Notes under the pieces: model-generated
The model's database searches: none
Seen by the model: only the letters and a program-made list of their open reading frames with translations
Told to the model about the DNA's origin: nothing
Shown here: positions 11,895 through 23,841 of the stretch, piece after piece
How positions within the stretch are numbered: the first letter of the stretch is position 1
Layout: each line of letters opens with the position of its first letter
Translations under genes and position numbers: made by a program
Source: Scalesia atractyloides
Lineage: Eukaryota > Streptophyta > Magnoliopsida > Asterales > Asteraceae
Assembly: GCA_947069175.1 (NCBI GenBank)
Contig: CAMTDV010000012.1
Span: 37,418,341 to 37,482,340, forward strand
Direction: 5' to 3'
DNA length: 64,000 bases

Positions 11895-12692
11895 GAGTTA
11901 ATTCCCTGGATGATCCCTGTGGTTTGCTATTTTTCACTTTTAGCCCTAACTTTCTAAACTTACATGTACGTTCCCGTGGTTTAAGTTTTGATTACTAGAT
12001 AGTCCTCTAAGTGGATGGTTGTTAGTTTTTGCAATTAAGTTTGTGTAAAATGACAAAAACACCCTTATCAACTAAAAATAACAAATAAAACAAAAAAAAT
12101 AATACTTAATTAAGGTGGGGCTCAATTTTTTTACTTAAAACACAAAACAACCCCTACCCCACTTCTCCATCCCTGTTCTTTTTCTTCCCCACCAGCACCC
12201 AACCTATTCTCCAATCTCTATCCCTGCTCTTTTTTTTATCTCCAACCACCCAAGATCTTATCGCAAGTCCATTCAAACTTACGACACACACTTGAATCGC
12301 ATCACCAAAGCTTTTACCAAATTTATACTATTAGCTCTATCGCATCCACCGGGAAAATTCCCTTTTCACAACTCTCGCAGTAAACATGAATCATCACGTA
12401 AAACTTACAATTTCTCTGAAACAATTGAGAGAAATAGGTAAAGGCGCTCTTGAATTTCTAAGGAATTTCAATATTTAGTCTTGGTGTCGTTTTTACAGAA
12501 GTTGCCATATCAAACCCCGATAACAAATTTTTACAATGTGGTTGTAATGGAGCCTGAGTTGAACAAAATCGATGTAAGTTTTCAGAGGTGACATTTATTG
12601 ATTCATGAGTTATTTGCAAATTCAGTGGACTATGGAATTCTGGTTCTTTTATTTGTGATTAGCTTTCAGTTAATATAATGAAACAAGAAAAA
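11895..12692 (+). mobile_element. Left part of a GAGTTAATT-type terminal-repeat element (host of the nested stack)
   Basis: It starts gagttaattccctggatgat and continues ccctgtggtttgctattttt; the same run is found inverted at 29860-30062. Such gagttaatt/tccctgtggtttg ends belong to high-copy non-autonomous DNA elements in plants, probably Mutator-like (inference). The interior to 12692 is non-coding, with pyrimidine-rich runs at 12150-12240. It ends where a copia gag begins abruptly. No exact 9-bp duplication is visible at the two outer edges. Confidence 0.5.
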
Positions 12693-12895
12693 GTTCCATC
12701 TATAAAACCAATTTTGTTTTTAACTCTCAAAGCAAGTGTCATAGCATTTGACCATACTGTATACTTTTCTGTTCCTTTCAGTTTTATACTAATAACAGTT
12801 AGGTTTGTGGAATCACTTGCATGCAAATATAATGGGTTATCAGGTTCAAGTTTACTAATTAAAGTCTCTCCAAACAAGTTTAGAAGATCAGCCAT
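12693..12895 (-). pseudogene. Copia gag 5' fragment (unit A)
   Basis: Minus-strand ATG at 12895-12893. The reading frame MADLLNLFGETLISKL... then KYTVWSNAMTLALRVKNKIG is a typical N-terminal gag domain of plant copia elements (UBN2/DUF4219-like). After the GFIDGTF motif the similarity to units B and C stops and unrelated sequence follows, so the gag is cut to about 68 residues. Confidence 0.75.
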
Positions 12896-12899
12896 TGAA

Positions 12900-13680
12900 G
12901 CAGATTTTGTCTAAACATATACAAACGCCAAAGAATGCACAAAAAACACAAATTACTATTAATCAAGAAACTGTGTCAGGGGGCTAGATGGTAGGATCGT
13001 CACTCAATATGGTGCCTACACAACTCTTAACACAGAACTAGACTTCTAAACTTAACCTATAAGAATACACAGTAAACAAACACCAAACCAGAGAATACAA
13101 ACAACACCAAAGCACCAAGTAACAAGTTTGAAACGAAGAATCACACAAAAATGCAATAGAGTGTATCCTCTGTGTGTCCCAATCAAAGACCGGCCCGATT
13201 AAGTCCGAAAACAATAAATGCCTAAATGCAAAGAAAGAAAAAAAACAAGAAAGATCTCACCAAAACAGTAAACCCAAGTTAGGGTTTCTCCGAAACTGGT
13301 TAGGATTTTGCAATCTTCAAGAATTGAACCCTAACTAGAGCGATAATATCCAAGAATATTCTTCCAAGATGTACAACCTGAAAGTTGTCAAAGATGGACC
13401 ACTATTGTCACAAGATCCAGCCGGCAAACAATCTGTCTCCACAGCCCTGAAAACCCTTCTTCGAGCAATATAGAATCAGATCCCACTCACGACACTAGGT
13501 CTAGAACCAGCAGATCATGTAAACTACCCAGACTCTAAGCACCTTCAAATCTTCACGGATCTAATCAGATATGAACCAGATATTAACGTAATACACCAAG
13601 GAAATTAACCCCCAAAATATGAAACCCTAGAACAGGAACACCCAAGAACGAACGGAAGCAGCAACCCTAAGAGCTAACAA
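12900..13680 (-). other. Copia leader / 5' untranslated region, unit A
   Basis: Sequence between primer site and gag, matching 25760-26545 and 28140-28929 along its length (for example gtgtcagggggctagatggt and agggtttctccgaaactggtt). No conserved coding frame is shared by all three copies. Confidence 0.65.
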
Positions 13681-13692
13681 GCTCTGATACCA
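13681..13692 (-). other. Primer binding site, copia unit A
   Basis: Minus strand TGGTATCAGAGC, the canonical plant copia site complementary to the 3' end of initiator tRNA-Met, directly adjoining LTR A. The equivalent sites of the other units are at 26548-26559 (identical) and 28930-28941 (one change, TGGTATCCGAGC). Confidence 0.9.
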
Positions 13693-15180
13693 TCTCAAAC
13701 AACATGGAAAACCAACAAATCTCTTTATTAAACTCAGACAACTAAGAACACAAGAAACCAAGGACTGGAAATACAACTCTCACACAATCTCAGAAGCAGG
13801 TAATCAATATGATGATCTACAACTCTCACAATGATAGATCTACAAAGATAACCAAGACCTCAACACAAGATCTAACAGAAACTGTCAATAATGTGAAACT
13901 CTAAGAGAAAGAGTGAAAAGTCACGAGAGAGACTTCTGGAACTAAAAGTGATAAAGTAATCAAGAGGCTAACTCCCTCAACAGCTTATCAACAACATAAA
14001 TATCACGTCTGCACTGTCACACCCCGACCCGCATCGGAAATGGTGATCGGGGCATGATTGGGTTTTCATCAAAGCTCATGACATTTACTATAAAGTTTCA
14101 TATTTATTATTTCCTTTTAAAGAAGAACATTACAATAAACATACAAGTACAACATGTTCAAATACATATTTCATGACTTCATTATTTTTCTTCTAAGGCA
14201 ATTTCCTATGTGTTCCTTGCTTCAACCTGTCCACCTATATCATGTGTAAAAATAGGGTTTTGGGTCAACAAAAAGTTGGCGAGTGAATCTTATTTAAACA
14301 TTTGAAAGGATTAGTTATGTTGGTTATTTGAATAAAATTGTGCATAACCAAATATGAATAAACGTAAATGTAAACTTAATCACAAAACACATACTATCAA
14401 TAAATGCACAAGCACACACCAAATGAAGAATAATGAGATCAAGGCTCAATCAAACGGAGCCGATCGAATGAGGCACCTGATGCTCAACTCGTCTCCCACG
14501 AGGAACTGATGGGCCTAATGCATGATTTGCACACAACTTGACAAGAATGTAAACACGTATCACAACCACAACATAATCACATAATCTCAATTAATGCACA
14601 AGCACACACCAAATGATGAATAATGAGGCACCTGATGCTCAACCCGTCTCCAACGAGGAACTGATGGGCCTAATGAATGATTTGCACGCAACTTGACAAA
14701 ATGTAAACACGCATCACAACAAACAATATTTACATCTCGAGTTTAGATCATATAATGGTAATAGCACGAGTTTAAATAAATGGAATTATTATAGCGACAC
14801 ATGATACACCCCAAAACATGAATAAAAAGGGGAATTTGTAAGGATTCACTCACCGTGGGTGCGTTTCTTGGATGACGATGAATGCGCACGAATTTTAGGA
14901 TTTGATCGACGAGGAGAACTAACCTAGAATAATAACGAAATAGTTCGGTAAATAAATGGATTTTATTTGAAATTAATAATTTTAATTCATAACCTTAATA
15001 GGATTTTTAGATTTATTTTTGTGAGTTTAAGGACATTTTCTAACTTTAAAAATATTATTTTAAGTATTTTTAAATAAATTTTCTGATTAAATAAATTAAA
15101 AAAAAGAAATAAAAAAATGTTGACTTTTGACCATGTTGACCGTTGACCGTTGGCCGGTCGAACTGTGTTTATTTTATGCG

Positions 15181-15252
15181 CTAAGTGAGGTTCGAACTCG
15201 TGACCTCTCGTACGCGTGCACGCATCTCTACCAACTGAGCTACGTGTCTGAT
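15181..15252 (-). promoter_or_regulatory. tRNA-like module 1 (Pol III A/B boxes) in LTR
   Basis: The minus strand contains TAGCTCAGTTGGTAGAG, a consensus tRNA D-arm/A box, followed by GAGTTCGAACCTC, a near-consensus B box/T-arm with one or two mismatches. The acceptor arm does not pair. The other LTR has the same module at 20216-20287. It is probably a tRNA-derived relic; activity is unknown. Confidence 0.6.
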
Positions 15253-15342
15253 CCGAAATATTCTCTGTTTTAATTATATTTATATACTAATTAAGTTTAA
15301 ATTTATTTGGTTTTTATTAAAAAGGATTTATATGGGTTGCTG

Positions 15343-15418
15343 GGACCCGGAGTCGAACTCGGGTCCTTCGGTTCGTATGCGCACAGCCCAACCAGTTTGG
15401 CTGTGTGTCTAATCTGAT
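15343..15418 (-). promoter_or_regulatory. tRNA-like module 2 in LTR
   Basis: The minus strand has CAGCCAAACTGGTTGGGCTG (D-arm/A-box-like, self-pairing). Next comes the B-box-like AGTTCGACTCC, one mismatch from GGTTCGANTCC, inside a cccg/cgggt stem. The other LTR copy (20380-20455) reads cagcccaactggttgggctg, pairing even better, which suggests the arm has been kept. Confidence 0.5.
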
Positions 15419-15502
15419 TAACTCACGGATTATATTACTCTTATAACCATACTGTGACATGTTCTGATTCAGTTATAAAAATATTGGTTTTATTTCTGAA
15501 AG

Positions 15503-15583
15503 TCGGTACGTTGTGCGATTCGAACTCGTGACGTGTGTGTTGTTTGCGCACACAGTCCACCGCTGGACTGTGTGTCTAACCCG
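15503..15583 (-). promoter_or_regulatory. tRNA-like module 3 in LTR
   Basis: The minus strand shows CAGTCCAGCGGTGGACTG, an A-box-like sequence in a strong D-arm hairpin, then cacgagttcgaatcg, a degenerate B box. The same module occurs at 20543-20624. The body between boxes is GT/CA-rich and does not form a clear anticodon arm. Confidence 0.45.
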
Positions 15584-15783
15584 TTTGAATATGTGATTTT
15601 AATTATACTTATACTTATTCTAGACTTCATCTTCTTCGTTTACAAAAACCCAGATCAGAGAGATCCGACTGTTTGTTTAATTCGATTATCAAAGCTTATA
15701 ATTGGTTCTGAGCGCGGTGACACTCCAGTTTTGAATTCGGATTTCATCTTAAGTATTATTTGTTTCGTAATATTAACAAAGAA

Positions 15784-15865
15784 GGCAAATGGCGGAGTGG
15801 TATGTTGTGTGTTTGTTGAAGCGGCTGACCCGGGTTCGAAACCCGGCAGCCCTATTTATTTTTTA
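15784..15865 (+). promoter_or_regulatory. tRNA-like module 4 with consensus A and B boxes and T-run, antisense to the LTR
   Basis: Plus strand: A box TGGCGGAGTGG at 15790-15800, B box GGTTCGAAACC at 15833-15843 (43 nt between starts), perfect T-arm ccggg/cccgg, and a tttttt run just downstream as for Pol III termination. The same sequence is kept in the other LTR (24263-24316 plus T-run). The acceptor stem pairs for only about three bases, so it is not a normal tRNA gene. A transcript would run opposite to the retroelement. Confidence 0.65.
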
Positions 15866-16036
15866 TTTACTTATTTTTTTATTAATTATCAATTATAGTT
15901 TTTTATTCTAATATTTATTAATTATGTATCGTTTAAAATTAATTTGAGCAATAAATGTGCAATGAAAAATTATGACTGGATATTCGATTAATAAACGAAG
16001 CGGGTTTGGAAAACCCGTTTTTCGACGGATGTTACA

Positions 16037-16051
16037 GTATCCCCTACTTTT
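16037..16051 (-). other. Polypurine tract of the TR-GAG element
   Basis: Minus strand aaaagtaggggatac directly before the LTR start TGTAACATCC. Upstream lies gggacgaaatttct, a phrase commonly seen before the 3' LTR of plant gypsy chromoviruses (from memory). Confidence 0.75.
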
Positions 16052-16866
16052 AGAAATTTCGTCCCGAAATTTAAGTAGTAGTGGTATATTTGACTTGTAG
16101 GGAGGATGTTTTAATTTTGATGATTACATAATTAGAAGAGGGTGAGAGTTTAAATCTTATTTGAGGCGGTAACGTTCCTAGTAAGGTTTGAATACCCTGC
16201 TACAGGAATCGCTTTTTGATGCCTAAAGTATAAGAATGCGGAACATGGATAAACTGAGTTTATGACTAGGCATGATTTTATGCATAAGAGTTTTGAGGGA
16301 ATTGATACGTTTGAAATGATAAGGTATGTATCATAAAACAAAAACTTCAACCATGACGATATTTAAACCTACACGAACTTCTCATAACCTCCTGGTAATG
16401 CTTTTGATCCTTTGCCAAGAATACTTATATATAGGAAGTACCAGCGGCGTATCCACCATATTCTTGTCAAATTTTCATTGGCTTTATCAGTAAATTATGA
16501 TCAGTCCTATGTGACTCTAAAACATAAACAAACACAACAACCAAAGCTTGAGTCTCAATTCTGAAAGGATACATGACTGAATGATGACAGTACCTCTCTC
16601 GTTTGTTATGATGAAGGGGTTAGTCTATGTAAAAGTGAGACACAACCTAACTTCTTTAAGTGATGAGATTGAGATACGTCGAGATGTATGATAATATGAA
16701 TGTTAAATCAATGAGTATAAAACAAAACTGTAATATCAATTCGCATTAAAATTTTTGGATACATAAATTCCCAATTTACAACTGGGATACGGAAATATTG
16801 AGATAACATAAAGAAAACATTAAAACTAGACGATTGGAGTTTAGTCTTGATTCTTGGTGAGGAAAA
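16052..16866 (-). other. TR-GAG internal non-coding region
   Basis: About 0.8 kb between the gag stop and the polypurine tract. No protease, RT or integrase motif is seen on either strand; an autonomous relative would carry pol here. Confidence 0.6.
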
Positions 16867-18212
16867 CTAGTTGGGTGATTCGTTTAGGCTGTTATTATCT
16901 TCAACAGGATTGGCGTTGATGTTGTAAGCTCTTCCTCTTGCTGGTGGTGGAGCTGGGTTTGCTTGATTTGCTTGGTTAACTGGGTTTGCTTGAGCCTGGG
17001 CGTTTATGATGTTAACCAATCGAGGGCACGTGTTTCTAAAGTGGGTAGGATCGCCACAATTAAAACAAGCTCGAACATATGGAAACATGGGGTATTGGGG
17101 TTGTTATGTTTGGATCATGTTTTGAGTAGGGGGTGAAGCTTGGTTTAGAGGGGCACGTCAAGTTTTGCTCCAATGACCATAACGCCCACAATTTGCACAC
17201 AGTCGACAAGGTATGGTAGATGGATGGTGATAAAAACAGGTGTTGCATTGAGGGTGGGGTCCAATGTAAGGTTTCTTATTTGGGTAAGTACAGTTAGGTG
17301 CTACTTAAGTGATTGGGATAGCTTGGAGGGGTACAACTTGTGAAGCTGGTTGATTGTGTTGGGTGACAGCGAAAATTTGTCCATCTCGTTTTCTCTTAAG
17401 AGTGGTTTGAGGAGGGGATTTGGTCTGGGTTGGGTTGGAGGTTTCGGTTGATGCTTTATCCTTCTCCTTCTCCTCCGTGAAGTCTTTATTTCGTATGCGG
17501 TTTTCGGTAAGCTCTGTAGCTAACTCCATTGCTGCTTCCAAAGTTGCAGGTGTGGTACTTATTACAGGGTCTTGAATTTTTGAAGGAAGACCTCGAATGT
17601 AGTGCTCGATCAAACGGTAGAGGGGAGTGAACAAGTTGGGGACCATCTGATTTAACTCAAGGAATCTCTTGTTGTATGTGGTGTGTCGCCCTCCTTTTGT
17701 TTCAAAGAATAAAACTCATCTTCCAATTTCTTGATTTCGCTTCTTGGACAGAAACGTCTTGTCATGATTTCCTTCAACTCTTCCCAAGTCAAAGTCATAG
17801 CATTCTCAGTACCTCGCTTGGCCTTCTCTGTATTCCACCATGTAAGTGCTACTCCAAACAAACGACCGGTAGCATATCGCACCTTGCAATCATCGGGACA
17901 GTCGCAATTGAGAAAAGTGTTTTCCATCTCCTCGAACCAATGGAGGAGAGCGGTGACACCTTCGGTACCTTCGTATTTTGGAGGATCGCAGGATTTGAAA
18001 TGCTTGAAGGTGCATTTAGTGGCTTTTGGGGGAGGATTGACAATGTTTTTATCTTCTTGGTGGATTGGGTTGACGGGATTAGCGGTAAGGGCCTGTTGTA
18101 CTTGAATTACGATGTTGGGTATTACGGCAGCCATTTGTTGAGCGATTTGGGCAGCCATGCGCTCGCGGGTTTTTCCTGACCTCATTTTTCTACGAGAGAG
18201 GCTAGAAGACAT
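16867..18212 (-). pseudogene. Ty3/gypsy gag with zinc knuckle, frameshifted
   Basis: It begins MSSSLSRRKMRSGK at 18212. The retrotransposon gag domain follows (CDPPKYEGTEGVTALLHWF, then LTWWNTEKAKRG and TRRFCPRSEIKKLEDEF). The frame shifts near 17650 and continues as LFTPLYRLIEHYIRGLP to 17305. After another break come two zinc-knuckle regions, the clearer one CFNCGDPTHFRNTCPRL near 17050; the protein ends at 16867. Gag packages element RNA into virus-like particles. At least two disruptions mean this copy is unlikely to make intact gag. The plus-strand frames at 17676-18179 are shadows. Confidence 0.8.
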
Positions 18213-19040
18213 CTACAAGAAATACGTATCAAGAGTATGAGTTTAACGTTTTAGGGGTCATGTGTCGTATTTAGGAATGAACATTCATAAAATAAATGAA
18301 GAATAATAAATTTACTACATCCATAGGATGTCTTGGGCTTTGCTCGTAATTGGGCCTTGCATGCCGCCATACTTCACCTTCGTAATCATGTGGGCCCCCA
18401 TGATTACCGGGCCTTTCATATGGTTCGCATGTGTTAGCCTGGTAACGTACACTAAAACGCGGAGAAAATCGAGAAATATATATGCATCGTATGAAATTCG
18501 GAGTGCATCCGGGTGTGGACACAGTGACACCTCAAAGTGGGGTTAGTTCGAACGACGTTTGGTGTGGCATGCTTTGGCCTAATAGGTCCTTCGTACTCTC
18601 ATCGTTAGTCCCCAGGTAGGCAAACTGGTCCGTTATATTGGATTTATACGAATGCCAACCTAGACAGGACGTTCCGACTACCGGTACTTGTACCCTTACA
18701 GTTACTACATGCCCGTCGTAGAACTCACTTTGATGAGATTGAAAAATGAAAATTGCGACAAAGTCTTGAATAAATGAAATATGAGGATGATTTGAATATG
18801 TGAACATTGAAATATGCGTGATGAATGTATATGTAAGCATGTTATGTTTGACAATAAGTATAACTCATTAAATATCACACAATATGATAGTGGTAGTGTT
18901 TGCATGCATTTGTGGGTGTAATAAATATGAAACAAATAAACATCATGAGTTTGCGTAACCACATAAACAATTAAAATCTAATCAACTATAGTATAGGCTC
19001 TAAGGGTCTAATAACCTATCCTATATCCTTATAGTCAAAA
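18213..19040 (-). other. TR-GAG leader (5' untranslated / packaging region)
   Basis: About 830 bp between primer site and gag start. No conserved coding content was recognised. It presumably carries packaging signals, an inference from position. Confidence 0.5.
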
Positions 19041-19052
19041 GCTCTGATACCA
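19041..19052 (-). other. Primer binding site of the TR-GAG element
   Basis: Minus strand TGGTATCAGAGC, three bases inside the LTR boundary at 19056; complementary to initiator tRNA-Met as in many plant gypsy chromoviruses. Confidence 0.9.
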
Positions 19053-20751
19053 ATCTGTCACACCCCGACCCGCATCGGAAATGGTGATCGGGGCATGATT
19101 GGGTTTTCATCAAAGCTCATGACATTTACTATAAAGTTTCATATTTATTATTTCCTTTTAAAGAAGAACATTACAATAAACATACAAGTACAACATGTTC
19201 AAATACATATTTCATGACTTCATTATTTTTCTTCTAAGGCAATTTCCTATGTGTTCCTTGCTTCAACCTGTCCACCTGTATCATGTGAAAAAATAGGGTT
19301 TTGGGTCAACAAAAAGTTGGCGAGTGAATCTTATTTAAACATTTGAAAGGATTAGTTATGTTGGTTATTTGAATAAAATTGTGCATAACCAAATATGAAT
19401 AAACGTAAATGTAAACTTAATCACAAAACACATAATATCAATAAATGCACAAGCACACACCAAATGATGAATAATGAGATCAAGGCTCAATCAAACGGAG
19501 CCGATCGAATGAGGCACCTGATGCTCAACTCGTCTCCCACGAGGAACTGATGGGCCTAATGCATGATTTGCACACAACTTGACAAGAATGTAAACACGTA
19601 TCACAACAACAACATAATCACATAATCTCAATTAATGCACAAGCACACACCAAATGATGAATAATGAGGCACCTGATGCTCAACCAGTCTCCAACGAGGA
19701 ACTGATGGGCCTAATGAATGATTTTCACGCAACTTGACAAAATGTAAACACGCATCACAACAAACAATATTTACATCTCGAGTTTAGATCATATAATGGT
19801 AATAGCACAAGTTTAAATAAATGGAATTATTATAGCGACACATGATACACCCCAAAACATGAATAAAAAGGGGAATTTGTAAGGATTCACTCACCGTGGG
19901 TGCGTTTCTTGGATGACGATGAATGCGCACGAATTTTAGGATTTGATCGACGAGGAGAACTAACCTAGAATAATAACGAAATGGTTCGGTAAATAAATGG
20001 ATTTTATTTGAGATTAGTAATTTTAATTCATAACCTTAATAGGATTTTTAGATTTAATTTTGTGAGTTTAAGGACATTTTCTAACTTTAAAAATATTATT
20101 TTTAAGTATTTTTAAATAAATTTTCTGATTAAATAAATTAAAAAAAAGAAATAAAAAAATGTTGACTTTTGACCATGTTGACCGTTGACCGGTCGAACTG
20201 TGTTTATTCTATGCGCTGAGTGAGGTTCGAACTCGTGACCTCTCGTACGCGTGCACGCAGCTCTACCAACTGAGCTACGTGTCTAACCCGAAATATTCTC
20301 TGTTTTTATTATATTTATATACTAATTAAGTTTGAATTTATTTGGTTTCTATTAAAAAAGATTTATATGGCCGAACCGGTTGCAGGGACCCTTAGTCGAA
20401 CTCGGGTCCTTCGGTTCGTATGCGCACAGCCCAACCAGTTGGGCTGTGTGTCTAATCTGATTAACTCACGGATTATATTACTCTTATAACCATACTGTGA
20501 CATGTTCTGATTCAGTTCTAAAAATATTGGTTTTATTTCTGAAAGTCGGTACGTTGTGCGATTCGAACTCGTGACGTGTGTGTTGTTTGCGCACACAGTC
20601 CACCGCTGGACTGTGTGTCTAACCCGTTTGAATATGTGATTTTAATTATACTTATACTTATTCTAGACTTCATCTTCTTCGTTTACAAAAACCCAGATCA
20701 GAGAGATCCGACTGTTTGTTTAATTCGATTATCAAAGCTTATAATTGGTTG

Positions 20752-21073
20752 AAATGTAATAGTTAACGAGATTAAAGAACAGAATGTACCAAAACAGTGC
20801 GTTTAATTCAGATTTCCGGCAGGAGTCGTCGGCTCTAATTTGTGACTTTCGGCTGAGTGAAATGTTTGACAGTTTAGTTTCTTGTGTTATGAAATTAAGT
20901 TACTGAGTAAGAGATATCAAGAGTTTTTAGATGATTATACCGATCGACAGTGAGACTTTGATGTTTCAGTGAAATTCCGGCGAGTGTGGGATTTCCCGGC
21001 AGCGTAGTCTGGGACAGATTCTGGTTGGAGGATTGAAGTTAATACATGTCTAATAATGGATTACAAGCAAAAG
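20752..21073 (-). other. LTR segment present only in the 5' LTR (first half)
   Basis: With 23847-24177 this makes the ~660-bp block absent from the 3' LTR. The two halves share words such as ttccggc, ccggcgagtg and tttcccgg, so the block itself looks internally repetitive. Confidence 0.55.
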
Positions 21074-23392
21074 TGTAACACCCCAACCGATGGCGGAAAC
21101 ATCGGGATGAGACGAAAACGAGATTGCTCATTGCTCACAACATTATTAAGTGACAATAATTAATTAAACCATATTTCATTTCATAAGAATTGTCAAATAC
21201 ATCAATGTAACAAAACAAAGAACAATACAACATTTGCAAAGTCATAACAAAATTGATACATCGACATTAAACCTAACGTCTAATTTGTGTGTATCTAGTC
21301 CTTGCTATATTGTTTTCATAGCATCATCTCCTTCAACCTGTAACATGTTTTAAAATAATGTCAATGCGAAAGCAAAGGCACGTACACAAGTTTAGGCATA
21401 GGATACGTATACGAATAAGTTTAAACAATCCTCATGGCAACCAAATCTATACAAGAGCAATATCAAGGCATGCAATAATAATAATCAAACCCTTAACGCA
21501 ATCACGATGTTTTAACATGACCACACGAATAACACGATGGAGGCGGATGCGTGAATTCCTATAGCGCTAAGCATGTCAAACGAAGGCTAAAAATAGTTAA
21601 TGACTAAAGCATGGCAATACGAATATCCAAGACAAGCATCAAGTATAAGATTCAAGCTTTCATGTATATGGGATCGTTTGTGTGTTTCATAAAGTTTAAG
21701 TGTTCATGATTTTGTATATGGAAACATGTTACACCCGAAAGTGTTATAAACAAAGTGGGTCGAGTGTACTCACGGTTTTGCTAAGTCTTTTCTACACTTG
21801 ACAATCCGTGAAGACGTTGGTTCGAGGATGACGCCGAATTATCCTACAAGAGGAAACGAGGCGTATGAGTATAGAGTTTCAGCGGGAGATTAGGAGTATT
21901 CGAGCATGATAAAAAAATATGTTTGATAAAGTATTATGATACGAAAGTATTCACTAAGATGTAACACTCGTTCTTGACACTATAGTAACTCTTACGAGTT
22001 TGGGTGTGATTTCATAGGTTCGGGGCCTATTAGAATCGTGACAAGGAATTACATACTTTAGTGTTAAACTTAATAGCTTGATAGGTGATTATAAGTTCAT
22101 TATCAAGGTTTCGGTTTTATAATTATAATATAGTTATATATATATCATTATAATCATGTAGGAGGTGGGAGGATGAACCATCCACTTTGTAACCTCTAGT
22201 GTCATGTATGTCAAGTATGAGGTGGGAGGTTAAAACCATCCACTTTGAACCTCAGATTATGTTCACCACTACACAAGTTACCATTGGTAACAAGGAGGGT
22301 ACAAGAACTATATACTATACAAGAATGTAAAGACAAAAATGATAAGGTGTCATCTAGATACCAAGTAGCCAAGTATTCAACAACCCGACGAGCACACGAG
22401 GACAATCGTCAACGGCTTTGTGGGGTTGTGACACTTTAAGTCTAGCAAACTATCTTGTGATCTTGATGAAAAATCATCAAGTGATGTGTGGTCTCAAGTT
22501 AGGATAGCCCAAGCTTCCTTGGTGGACACACAAGAACAAGTTTAAGAACTTGCATCACTTGTGAGCTCAATTCTCTTCAAAAACAGAAAGTTTAGGGTGT
22601 TAAAACAGTCCTTAGTTCATGTTAACAAGCTTGGTTAGGCTTTACTAATCATAAGCTTGATTGTAAGCACAAGAACACAAGTTTGTTGAAGTTAAAACAC
22701 AAGTTTGATAAAAGTTTAGACAAAACAGAAAGTTTGTGGACATTTTGGGGCATTTCCAGGTCTGGATTCTCCATGGAGAAACCTAGGAATTCAACCCAAA
22801 GTTTATCCAAGCAAGTAGGAAAAAGAATGGAGTGATTTCATTAAGAAATGAGTGAGTTACACTCACTTTAGTAAGAGGTATACAATCTGCTCGAAAATCT
22901 GATGTTGCAAGGATATTGAGGTGATTTGAGAGTGATTTGAGAGAGATTAAAGTGTAAAAATGTTTGGATTAGAGGTAGGTTTTATAGGGGAAGGATTAGG
23001 GTTAGTTAGGTGGGGTTTTAGTGGGTAATTAATGGTAAAAAGTTCAAAAAATTAACCAAAACCCCGCCCAAATGGTTGCTGTCCGCGCTTGTTGCCTTTC
23101 AGCTCGACCGGGAACAAAGCATGTAAGGCTTTTGTTCCCGGGTTACTTCAGATTGATGGCGAGTGGCGGAGTGGTTAAGGCGCTGCATGTTGAACCGGAG
23201 GTCCCGGGTTCGAGTCCCGCGGATCCGGTTTTGTTTGATTATTATTATTTTCTTTTTATTTTTAATCAAAACTCAATAATTCAGTTTTACAATTGGCAGG
23301 AAAAGCCCCTGAAGTTCAAGAATCCAATAATTACACTTTAAACCTTGGACTTTATTAAAGAAGATATATATTAACATTTAAATTCAAAATGT

Positions 23393-23423
<31 letters not shown>

Positions 23424-23841
23424 TAGCATTTTAATTTTTTTGTAAAAAGAAATTAATTAATTTTATTAACTAATTTAATTAATTAATTTAATTAATTAAC
23501 TTAATAAATGAATAGATAATTGTATTTTCGTAACGAATTTAGTTTAACGATTACAAGTTTCACGTTTAAGTCTCGATTACGCATACATACCATGTTTGCA
23601 AGTTACGTTTACGATTGAGAGTACCACGAATATGTTTACATGTTTAAAGTATGAACAAGTATAAGTGTAACAGGACTATGATTAACATAATATGGGTAAA
23701 ATACGAGTTTCTCATTACAATCAAAGTCTCGGTTTACAACATTTACAACGAAAGACGAATACAAGATACAACGCTTACTAAAAATAGAAGTACGATACAA
23801 GGTTTCCAAATATAGAAAGTATAGAAACGCGGAGCGTTACA
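21074..23841 (-). mobile_element. Solo LTR of a second gypsy family (2768 bp) with AAAAG target duplication
   Basis: Plus-strand ends TGTAACACCCC...GCGTTACA. It is flanked by aaaag on both sides (21069-21073 and 23842-23846). There is no internal domain, as expected after LTR-LTR recombination. The left portion matches 63271-64000 (ccaaccgatggcggaaacat). A minus-strand TATA-like tataaaa lies near 22980, and a plus-strand tRNA-like module lies at 23157-23231. Confidence 0.85.
23157..23231 (+). promoter_or_regulatory. tRNA-like module with consensus A and B boxes in the solo LTR, antisense
   Basis: A box TGGCGGAGTGG at 23164-23174, continuing ttaaggcg like a serine/leucine tRNA D-arm. B box GGTTCGAGTCC at 23207-23217, again 43 nt downstream. 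The T-arm forms four pairs and a tttt run follows at 23228. The acceptor arm is only weakly paired. The arrangement mirrors module 4 of the TR-GAG LTR: same A box, same spacing, opposite to the LTR's own promoter. Confidence 0.65.

Larger units (their letters stand above)
14015..16036 (-). repeat. 3' LTR of the TR-GAG element (2022 bp, internally deleted)
   Basis: Plus-strand ends TGTCACACC...GGATGTTACA; minus-strand transcription sense. It aligns with 19056-21073 and 23847-24512. Compared with that copy it lacks about 660 bp between attggtt and ctgagcg (near 15711), including the TATA box. The junction bears a gtt microhomology. It carries four tRNA-like modules. Confidence 0.88.

Noticed and set aside
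12678..12914. Plus-strand small gene
   Set aside because: Antisense shadow of the copia gag; the same shadow recurs at 28047-28232.
15784..15865. A functional tRNA gene
   Set aside because: A and B boxes and T-arm are fine, but the acceptor arm does not pair and there is no convincing anticodon arm; the copies sit at the same place in both LTRs.
17676..18179. Plus-strand genes of 124-167 residues
   Set aside because: They lie antisense to a recognisable gypsy gag and have no domain of their own.
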